64,000 bases of DNA from Planktothricoides sp. SR001 (GTDB lineage Bacteria; Cyanobacteriota; Cyanobacteriia; Cyanobacteriales; Laspinemataceae), in NCBI RefSeq assembly GCF_001276715.1, contig NZ_LIUQ01000003.1:168334-232333 (forward strand), in the 5' to 3' direction. Shown piece by piece: positions 45,044 through 52,077 of the stretch. Every line of letters begins with the position of its first letter. Within the stretch, counting starts at the first letter, position 1. The translations under genes and the position numbers were made by a program. The notes below the pieces were generated by a model. That model ran no database searches. It was not told the origin of the DNA and worked only from the letters and a program-made list of their open reading frames with translations.

Positions 45044-46029
45044 TCAAACTCTAGGTTTCGGTTTGGTGGTGTGCTCAACGCCTTACGGCATCAGAGGTAA
45101 GAGCAAACAGAGGTAAAGGTATGGGTGTTGAATACAAGACAAGGTGCTCAACGCCTTACGGCATCAGAGGTAAGAGCAAAGCAGTAGAAAAATCATCTTT
45201 TGAAACATACAATAGTGCTCAACGCCTTACGGCATCAGAGGTAAGAGCAACTTTGCCCTGCTGTCTCGATTCGACGATCATCAATGTGCTCAACGCCTTA
45301 CGGCATCAGAGGTAAGAGCAATTGATTGATTGTTTGTGCTTTTTGGATAGAAGAAGGTGCTCAACGCCTTACGGCATCAGAGGTAAGAGCAATTTATTGA
45401 AACTGTTACTCAATTTAGCAGTCGCCCAGTGCTCAACGCCTTACGGCATCAGAGGTAAGAGCAAAAGAAATGGGGGAGATGGCGAGTCTGCCATCCAGTG
45501 CTCAACGCCTTACGGCATCAGAGGTAAGAGCAATTGGGAAGCGCGAAATATGTGGTGACAATACCTGTGCTCAACGCCTTACGGCATCAGAGGTAAGAGC
45601 AATAGGGCAGCTTTATTCAAGCTTTCCCTCTGCTTTTCGTGCTCAACGCCTTACGGCATCAGAGGTAAGAGCAAGGTGTGCGGAAAGGATGGCTCACCCC
45701 CCAGTACAGTGCTCAACGCCTTACGGCATCAGAGGTAAGAGCAAGAAAACGATTTCCGAACCATCGTCGCGGTTTGCAGGTGCTCAACGCCTTACGGCAT
45801 CAGAGGTAAGAGCAAAGTAGTGCAATGCGCAGAAAAAAACGAAGACGGTAGTGCTCAACGCCTTACGGCATCAGAGGTAAGAGCAATCGCTAAAGTTTTA
45901 ACAATTTCTTTGTTACTAAGGTGCTCAACGCCTTACGGCATCAGAGGTAAGAGCAAACTCAAAACGGATTGGCGGCAATTTTGTTCCCTTTTTGTGCTCA
46001 ACGCCTTACGGCATCAGAGGTAAGAGCAA

Positions 46030-46301
46030 GGCATCAACCAAAACCCTTAAACCAACTGCTTTGCCTTCCAATTTTACAAGCACCTGCCAAAAAAAGCAAT
46101 CCTACTGGCCAAATCATCACAAAACTCAACGATTCTGGCAAACGAGCCAACCGGAAATCCCCACAAATCATAGCTTTTCCCCTCTATCACAAAATTGCAA
46201 GCATCAAAGGGCAGGAAAAAAATCCTCAAATCCCTGCCCCTTGAGCATTTCCGACTTTAAATCACCAGGTCATCCCTTCACAAGCAGCAATGCTTGCATC
46301 A
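46030..46301 (-). promoter_or_regulatory. Probable CRISPR leader between array and cas2
   Basis: A 272-bp stretch without a convincing gene between the last intact repeat and the cas2 stop codon. If the array is read on the minus strand, this is the leader side. It has several A-runs and CAAA-rich phrases but no motif I can name as an integration site. The leader role is inferred from position. Confidence 0.5.
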
Positions 46302-46598
46302 TCATAAAATCCGAAAACATTCTGGTTGGTCTGGCCAAGCCCCCTCTCGATTATAGGCCGGAATCCCTTGCACGCATTGGTTTGGCAGCCGAACCAGCAG
46401 CAAATCATCCTCTGCGGTCAAAATCTTCTCCAACTCCCAGCGCAACTTTTCCCGTTCTCGCTGAGACAGCCAACAACGGAAAATAGAATATTGCATCCGT
46501 TCCCCATATCCCTCCATCAGCTTATATGCTTTGCGCCAACGTTTGGGACAGCGAATATCGTAACAAATTAGATACCAATGTTTACTTTCAGCCATCAT
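46302..46598 (-). CDS. cas2: CRISPR-associated endonuclease Cas2
   Basis: A 98-residue Cas2 with the ferredoxin-like start YLICYDIRCPKRWRKAYKLMEGYGERMQYSIFRCWLSQ. The conserved aspartate is in YDIR at about residue 14, and the RMQYSIFRC strand is typical. Cas2 dimers bridge Cas1 dimers to hold prespacers during integration. The gene begins 6 bp after the stop of the cas4/cas1 fusion, so it is translated from the same message. It is the last cas gene before the array. Confidence 0.95.
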   Translation of the reverse strand: MMAESKHWYLICYDIRCPKRWRKAYKLMEGYGERMQYSIFRCWLSQREREKLRWELEKILTAEDDLLLVRLPNQCVQGIPAYNREGAWPDQPECFRIL

Positions 46599-46604
46599 CC
46601 CACC

Positions 46605-48284
46605 TCAACGCAACACTAAATGACCAAACAAACCACCCTCACCAGACCATTCTTTTTCCAGTAAGCGGACTTCCAACTCCAATAACCGCTGATAAGTTAA
46701 GGAATAACCCGTCACTGGATGTTTCCAACTTTCCTGCTTGCGACGTTCGTACAGTTCCACCAACTTACGGCGCCCTGAGTCACTCAACCAAACTTGGCAA
46801 CCGCGCACTTCAAAATCTGCCTGAATATCCCATTGACCCCGGTTCACCGAACCCAGCACCACTAAATCCACTAAGGGGATTCGGAAAATTTCCATCAAAT
46901 CCAAAGCCAAGGGTGCTGCCTGAGAACGCGGTTGATGATAAAATCCCAACGCTGACTCTAACCCCACGGTTAAAATCGCACTCATCACATCTTTAAGCAG
47001 TAAGGCATAGCCAAAACTCAATAAACAGTTAAACCGATCTTTGGGAGGGCGACGGTTGCGTCCGGCAAAGTGCATCTCTGGGGGTACTTGGGCGGAAATC
47101 AAATTGGGCAGTGCGCCAAAATACAAGGCCGCCAAGTTTCCCTCTAACCCCAATAAGGAGGCCAAAGATTCTGCCCGAGGCACTTGTTTAAGGACTTTTT
47201 GCATCTGAGAAATTGCCTCAGTCAGATTTTCCGGTACGGGTTTGAGTCCCCGTTTGCCCCGCATCAATAATTGGCGCTGTCCTTTACCCCGACAATTGAC
47301 CAGTTTTTTAGCCAAATCTAAGCAAGTTTCTGAAGATGTGAGGGCGGCATATTGGCGGATCCGTCGTTGTACCGACCCCTGACGACTGTCAAAACTGCCC
47401 ATATACCGACCGCCACCGGATATCCAATGAACTGTGATATCTTCTCCGGCACAAAAATGCAACGCTTGGGTGGAAATTTGGGAAAAACTATGGAGCACTA
47501 CCTGAGATACTTGTTGCGCGGGAATTTTTTCTACCGGCTGACCTTGACGAGAAATTTTGATTTGTTCTCCAGTCCGTCCCACGGCGGTTCCCGGTTCCAG
47601 GATATGCAGCACTTGGCGGCGATCGTCTTCAGGGAATAAACGCACTGGTTCCCACTCTGGGTTATGGGCTAGTCGCGCTTCTTCGGGCAAACAAACCGGC
47701 GCCAAAGAACAGCGAGTACAGAGGCGTTCGTTGCTGCACACGGGAGGACGCTGTGTGGACGATCGCAGCTTTTTGGCTTGTTGAATTGCGTCTTGGACTG
47801 CCTGCCGTCCCATTTCATCCAGGGGGACATGAATCAGCACATTCTCCGCGTGGTATCGGATTCGCCCTTCTGACACGGCAATTCCCAGGGCAGACTCTAG
47901 CAAACAACAATAGGCCAAAATTTGCAGGCGATCGGACTCCCAAGCTTGGGGTTGTTTATTTTCATCTCGCTGAGGGCGTCCTCGTTTATGTTCATAAGGA
48001 ATAGTTTGACCGTCGCGAGTTCGCAAGGCATCCATTCGTCCGCGTAATCCTAATTCTTCACTTTCGAGAAATAAATCTTCCCATTCTTCTTCTTCTTTTT
48101 CCAATTCCTCATGCAACCGACGACCGGCAAAAACTGCCGCATCTTGGGTATAGAGTTCTTCCACTTCTTCCAGATAAAAAAGACGCGGACAATAGGCCAA
48201 AGCGTGTAAAGCGGCAACCCGAATGGTGTGGGATTTGGTTAAATCAGATTGGCTTAATTCGAGATTATTAGGTAATTGCAACAT
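46605..48284 (-). CDS. cas4-cas1: Cas4-Cas1 fusion, MYXAN type
   Basis: A 559-residue fusion. The Cas4 nuclease part (about 1-205) has the first iron-sulfur cysteine in LAYCPRLFYLEE, the catalytic region YEHKRGRPQRDEN, and the final cysteine cluster CSNERLCTRCSLAPVC. The Cas1 part (about 215-559) shows the beta domain (ISRQGQPVEKIPAQQVSQVVL) and the metal-binding glutamate in LLGLEGNLAALYF, followed by histidine and acidic residues in FYHQPRSQAAPLALDLMEIFR. The fusion selects PAM-containing prespacers and integrates them. The ATG at 48284 (MLQLPNNLELSQSD) is chosen over an upstream TTG. A CRISPR-repeat-like hairpin lies about 31 nt upstream. Confidence 0.94.
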   Translation of the reverse strand: MLQLPNNLELSQSDLTKSHTIRVAALHALAYCPRLFYLEEVEELYTQDAAVFAGRRLHEELEKEEEEWEDLFLESEELGLRGRMDALRTRDGQTIPYEHKRGRPQRDENKQPQAWESDRLQILAYCCLLESALGIAVSEGRIRYHAENVLIHVPLDEMGRQAVQDAIQQAKKLRSSTQRPPVCSNERLCTRCSLAPVCLPEEARLAHNPEWEPVRLFPEDDRRQVLHILEPGTAVGRTGEQIKISRQGQPVEKIPAQQVSQVVLHSFSQISTQALHFCAGEDITVHWISGGGRYMGSFDSRQGSVQRRIRQYAALTSSETCLDLAKKLVNCRGKGQRQLLMRGKRGLKPVPENLTEAISQMQKVLKQVPRAESLASLLGLEGNLAALYFGALPNLISAQVPPEMHFAGRNRRPPKDRFNCLLSFGYALLLKDVMSAILTVGLESALGFYHQPRSQAAPLALDLMEIFRIPLVDLVVLGSVNRGQWDIQADFEVRGCQVWLSDSGRRKLVELYERRKQESWKHPVTGYSLTYQRLLELEVRLLEKEWSGEGGLFGHLVLR

Positions 48285-48306
48285 AAAGATACCGAATAGG
48301 TTAGAG

Positions 48307-48342
48307 GTTAACAACGCCTAACGGCATCAGCGGTAAATTCTA
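48307..48342 (-). repeat. Solitary CRISPR-repeat-like hairpin before cas4/cas1
   Basis: A 36-bp stretch aligned without gaps to the array repeat, in the same orientation. It matches 22 of 24 bases over AACGCCTAACGGCATCAGCG and GTAA. The hairpin GCC-TAAC-GGC keeps the stem and changes only the loop. Its lower stem edge is 31 bases before the cas4/cas1 ATG, nearly the same spacing as for the copy upstream of cas6. Confidence 0.85.
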
Positions 48343-48660
48343 GAGTTATTCAATGAGGAGAAACATGGTGCGTTACGGCGAAAAAGAAGGGAGCATCTCA
48401 TATTTGTCAATTGGATAGTAAGGCTGTAGGGGCGAAGCATTCGGGCAGTTAATTATCGGAAAAGAACAATTAAGATAACTGCCCGAATGCTTCGCCCTTA
48501 CAAATATGGGTGTACCCAAAAAGAAACCGGGTTTATATAACAATTTTGGTGGGATGACAGATATTTTCTAAAAAAACCCGGTTTCTGGCAGGCGATCGCT
48601 CAATATTTCTGGGGCAAACGCGCACCCTAATAAAAGATTAATTTAAGGTAAAACTTAAAT
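48343..48660. repeat. Intergenic repeats between cas5 and cas4/cas1
   Basis: No gene is visible. There is a large imperfect inverted repeat at 48424-48502 (arms TGTAGGGGCGAAGCATTCGG and its complement), and a GAAACCGGGTTTA...AAACCCGGTTTC pair at 48523-48588. The insertion separates cas5 from cas4/cas1 by 376 bp, so the adaptation genes may need their own promoter here. Confidence 0.75.
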
Positions 48661-49296
48661 TTAATCAAAATTGATCGCTGTCCAAGCCATATCAGGGGGT
48701 TGGTAAATATTAGCCGGTTCTAAAATGTCATAGCGCCGCCAACGAGTTCCTTTTGAACCCACATGATCCACCCAATAAGGCAAAGTCAATAAACCATCTT
48801 CATTTTGCACTAACCAGCGCAAAGGTTCGGCAACTTCTCCTGACTTTACCGGAGTAATGACATTGACTAAATCCCGGCTTTCTCCTAAACATAATCCCCC
48901 AAACCGATTCACCGTTGCGGGATTAATAAATGCTTGGTCTAAGCGGTTCGCTAAACTGGGTTTATTTGGCTCATTTCCCGTCGCCACCCACACCATAAAC
49001 CGAATATCTGTTAATAACTCTTGATAGTCGGGACGGGCGTTAGTCGGGTCATGGATATCCTGCTTTTTAACCCGGCGAAAAGTTCTAATTACTCTAGAGA
49101 TTTGTGGTTCGGAAATGAGGGCGATCGCTAACTCACAACCACAATGTTGATAGCGGTCTATTTCTCCCACCATAGATAATAGCATTCCATACACCGTTGC
49201 TGGGGGTGGCACGGGATAAGTTTCCGCATATTCTCTCGCCCGTGACTGCCGAAAACAGGCGATCGGAACTTCAACTTTTAAAGTAATTGATTGCAT
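48661..49296 (-). CDS. cas5: CRISPR-associated protein Cas5, MYXAN type (DevS-like)
   Basis: A 211-residue Cas5. The N-terminus ITLKVEVPIACFRQSRAREYAETYPVPPPATVYGMLLSMVG is the family signature: a RAMP strand, then the 'YP.PP.T.YGML' loop. In Cascade, Cas5 caps the 5' handle of the crRNA next to Cas8. A longer frame up to 49401 adds 35 residues of unlike sequence and is rejected; AAGAG precedes the chosen ATG. It is separated from cas7 by 269 bp with palindromic repeats. Confidence 0.88.
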   Translation of the reverse strand: MQSITLKVEVPIACFRQSRAREYAETYPVPPPATVYGMLLSMVGEIDRYQHCGCELAIALISEPQISRVIRTFRRVKKQDIHDPTNARPDYQELLTDIRFMVWVATGNEPNKPSLANRLDQAFINPATVNRFGGLCLGESRDLVNVITPVKSGEVAEPLRWLVQNEDGLLTLPYWVDHVGSKGTRWRRYDILEPANIYQPPDMAWTAINFD

Positions 49297-49417
49297 AACT
49301 CTTATTGTAGGTAAATTTTCTAATCCAGCATTTTTCAGAACCTTTGCCCCTACAAGCCTGGATTTTAGGGGCTTTTGGCTTGGTAGAGTTGTTTCAATCA
49401 AGATTAATACAATTATC

Positions 49418-49486
49418 TAGGGGCGCAAGCATTGCGCCCCTACAATATCTTTGAATTTGCTGTAGGGGCGCAATGCTTGCGCCCCT
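49418..49486. repeat. Facing GGGGCGCAAGCATTGCGCCCC palindromes between cas7 and cas5
   Basis: Two palindromic units, GGGGCGCAAGC/ATTGCGCCCC at 49418-49442 and its mirror at 49462-49485, separated by 19 bp. The rest of the 269-bp spacer has a short CATTGCCCACCCTA repeat near 49545. The insertion lies within what should be a compact operon. Confidence 0.75.
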
Positions 49487-49565
49487 GATGTTTTGTATCA
49501 AACACAATTGAAATAACTATAAAATTAATTAAGAAGTGGTGGGCAATGCCCACCCTACAGGAGAT

Positions 49566-50465
49566 TTATAATTGTAAATCTCTGGTAATTCTGGCTTGCA
49601 AATCAGTCACCGCTGCTTTCACCCCAGGAAATAATTTAACCCCTAATTCATCTAACTTAGATCCGGTAGCAGTATGAGCGATCGCGCCTCCCACCCATAA
49701 CTCTTTTGCCTCGATATCTCCTGCTGCAATGCGCCGCAATAAATCCGGGGCAGAAATCGCCCCCTCATCATCTTCTTCAAAGCAATAAAGAAAACGCGGG
49801 GAAAAGTCATTTGTCCAACGCAACACAATACTATCGGGAGAAAAATCATATAAAAATCGGGCATGATTTCCCCCCACTTCTCCAATAGAACTCAACCCAT
49901 CTAAAGTCGGAATAATTCGCTCTTTAACTTTCAATCGTTCCGGGGTCATCGCAAATCCATATTGATAGCGGGTGGCATGAACTTCTGTCCCATAAAGTGA
50001 CGTTGACCCCTTCGCCCCACCCGTAGAATTAAAAGTAATATCTCCCGTATAAGGAATCATAGAAACAGCGCGAGTCACTTCCAAAACTCCTCGTTTTACG
50101 GTTGCGGTTCCTTTCGGGGCTTTTTTGCCTTTCTTTGGCGGATCCGATTCATCAACTTTTGCCCCTTCAGCCCGCATAAAACCTAACACATCATCATCAA
50201 TATAGAGTAACTCATCAAAATGTTGACTTTGCCAATCATAATCATTTTTCGCATCATGCCATTGGCGATTCACCTCAAAATCATATTCTGAATTTTGCCA
50301 AAAATATCGCAAAGCCCAGCGAATTGCTTCTGCGGATACGGTGGTATGGACTTCTCCTTTCCACAGTAACTTTTGCAGAGTAGTAATATTACCTTCACTC
50401 TCACCGCGATTGTTCGCTGCTGTACCGTACACGGTCAAAATATTCCCAAACAAATGAAATGACAT
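49566..50465 (-). CDS. cas7: CRISPR-associated protein Cas7, MYXAN type (DevR-like)
   Basis: A 299-residue Cas7, the repeated backbone subunit of Cascade that coats the crRNA spacer. It begins with FHLFGNILTVYGTAANNRGESEGNITTLQKLLW and has SAEAIRWALRYFWQ, close to the DevR/Cst2-type autoregulator family. Later phrases KRGVLEVTRAVSMIPYTGD and ATRYQYGFAMTPERL fit the same family. The ATG at 50465 has AAGGA upstream; the extra 19 residues of the longer frame are rejected. The Myxococcus homologue DevR is linked to development, which is where the family name comes from. Confidence 0.9.
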   Translation of the reverse strand: MSFHLFGNILTVYGTAANNRGESEGNITTLQKLLWKGEVHTTVSAEAIRWALRYFWQNSEYDFEVNRQWHDAKNDYDWQSQHFDELLYIDDDVLGFMRAEGAKVDESDPPKKGKKAPKGTATVKRGVLEVTRAVSMIPYTGDITFNSTGGAKGSTSLYGTEVHATRYQYGFAMTPERLKVKERIIPTLDGLSSIGEVGGNHARFLYDFSPDSIVLRWTNDFSPRFLYCFEEDDEGAISAPDLLRRIAAGDIEAKELWVGGAIAHTATGSKLDELGVKLFPGVKAAVTDLQARITRDLQL

Positions 50466-50538
50466 ATCCGTTTCCTTTTTTACAATGGTTAACAACTTGA
50501 CCCTTGGTAGGGCTATACACACCCTACCTTAAATTAAT

Positions 50539-52077
50539 TTACAAATCTAAAATATCTGGCGGATCATATTCTGGGATATCTTCCTGTTTTTCATCCTCTA
50601 CATTTTTTTCTACCTTCTTATAACTCGCTAATGCCAATAAAGCTAAATCTCTGGTTTCCTTCCAATTTGTTTGTCCGGTCATCAGGTCAATAAAATCCTC
50701 CCAATGTGCTTGTAAAGTGGGAATTCGTCCTGCCCGCGACCAAAAATCAGCCATAAATTCCCGAAAACTTTCCGCATTACGACAGCGGGATAATCCGGTT
50801 CTAATTTTCACTGTTTCTCGGTCAAAATTAGGTTCCTCTTTTTTATCTTTCGCTTTTTGGTTAATTTGACCATAAATTGATCTAATCGCTTCGTGACAAG
50901 CTTGCACGAATAATCGTTTTGTTTCTGGTTTTAACTTTTGCACCATTTTATAAAGTCCCTCTCGTTCATAGGTTAATTTTTGGAATGACTCATTACTATT
51001 TACATAGTCGGATAAGCCTAAATACCAAGGCTGAGATTTTACCAAATTTTCGGTAATAATCTCTCTGGCAAAACTACGGGCAATAAAACTGATATCATTT
51101 TTCCCCTTGACAATGCGATCGCGAAAATAACTCTGACAGGCTTGATAAACTTGGCAAATTTCGTCATCTGCTTTCACCAAATATAAATCAGTACGAGTTT
51201 TTTGCTGGGCAGACCAAGAAACCGTCCCCAATGTCACCACCTGACAACTGGAAACCCCATAAGTTTCGGTAATATTTATCGTGGTTTCAGCGGTTAAAAA
51301 CCTTAAACCCGCATCCCCCAATCCACAAGCATAAAAATCTTGATATCCTTGCAATCTCAATTTAGACTGTTGACGATATTTGGCATAGGTTTCTAAATCC
51401 CGAACTTCAGGGATTACCAAAGCATATTGGGCGCGTTTATCCCGTAATTGCGATCGCAGAATATAATAACAACAACCCACGCAAGCAAACAGCAACACCA
51501 AAGCAAACTCTGGGGGTTCTTCAAAGCTAGTCTGCCCAGAAAATGCCGTATGTCGTACCACCGCCCCAGGATTTAACCACCCTGGCACCTTTAGCGGTTC
51601 TTTTGATAAGTTTCCCTCTCGATCGCACAAATTTTTAGCAAATTCTTGATACACATAACCACTCAATGATTTATATTGTACCACCAGAGGGGGATGTTCT
51701 TCATCAAGTTGAAATGATTTTTGTTCATTGCCTAATTTTGTGTGAGTTTTATTGTGCTGTAAGAACGTGCCTAAAATTCCTTGGTGCAAAATCATCTGAT
51801 TTTGAATATCCATTGTTTTGCTGTCCAAACCTCGCAGGCAAATCACCCCATCTTTTAACTGAAATGACTCTTGCAATAACCAATTCATTACCTCTAAATC
51901 ATTGCCGTTCCAAGATAAAATCACTCGACGGCGATCGCATTGCCAATCCAAGCCACCGGGACGATTTTCTACCTGAGTTTCTCTGCCCAATTGCCGTAAA
52001 CTCATCCACAAACCCGCTAAACCTGCCCGGTGCAATAAAGTAAAATTAGGATTGCCTAAATCTAATTCTATTTTCAT
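50539..52077 (-). CDS. cas8a1: CRISPR-associated protein Cas8a1, MYXAN type (Cmx1/DevT-like)
   Basis: A 512-residue large Cascade subunit. It starts MKIELDLGNPNFTLLHRAGLAGLWMSLRQLGRE, the recognisable opening of the MYXAN Cas8a1/Csx13 family. Later it contains GLGDAGLRFLTAETTINITETYGVSSCQVVTLG and the C-terminal helical segment 'LFVQACHEAIRSIYGQ'. Cas8 recognises the PAM and recruits Cas3. Its ATG overlaps the stop of cas3 in an ATGA, so the two are translationally coupled. It is weakly conserved in general, so the assignment rests on position and the start. Confidence 0.85.
   Translation of the reverse strand: MKIELDLGNPNFTLLHRAGLAGLWMSLRQLGRETQVENRPGGLDWQCDRRRVILSWNGNDLEVMNWLLQESFQLKDGVICLRGLDSKTMDIQNQMILHQGILGTFLQHNKTHTKLGNEQKSFQLDEEHPPLVVQYKSLSGYVYQEFAKNLCDREGNLSKEPLKVPGWLNPGAVVRHTAFSGQTSFEEPPEFALVLLFACVGCCYYILRSQLRDKRAQYALVIPEVRDLETYAKYRQQSKLRLQGYQDFYACGLGDAGLRFLTAETTINITETYGVSSCQVVTLGTVSWSAQQKTRTDLYLVKADDEICQVYQACQSYFRDRIVKGKNDISFIARSFAREIITENLVKSQPWYLGLSDYVNSNESFQKLTYEREGLYKMVQKLKPETKRLFVQACHEAIRSIYGQINQKAKDKKEEPNFDRETVKIRTGLSRCRNAESFREFMADFWSRAGRIPTLQAHWEDFIDLMTGQTNWKETRDLALLALASYKKVEKNVEDEKQEDIPEYDPPDILDL

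Larger units (their letters stand above)
44646..46029 (-). CRISPR. Type I CRISPR array, 15 repeats (one interrupted), 14 spacers
   Basis: Fourteen identical 36-bp repeats start at 45071, 45144, 45215, 45286, 45357, 45429, 45498, 45567, 45639, 45709, 45780, 45851, 45921 and 45994. A fifteenth (44646-44801) is split by an inserted element. The core is ACGCCTTACGGCAT, containing the palindrome GCC-TTAC-GGC. The 13 intact spacers are 33-37 bp. Strand is inferred as minus: in that sense the hairpin is followed by nine bases ending TTGAGCAC, which gives the usual 8-nt crRNA handle after Cas6 cleavage. It also puts the decayed, interrupted repeat at the trailer and the leader next to cas2. No spacer target could be assigned from the window. 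Confidence 0.97.

Noticed and set aside
45121-46244. Plus-strand reading frames repeating AQRLTASEVRA and CSTPYGIRGKSK
   Set aside because: They are translations of the CRISPR repeat and spacers, not genes.
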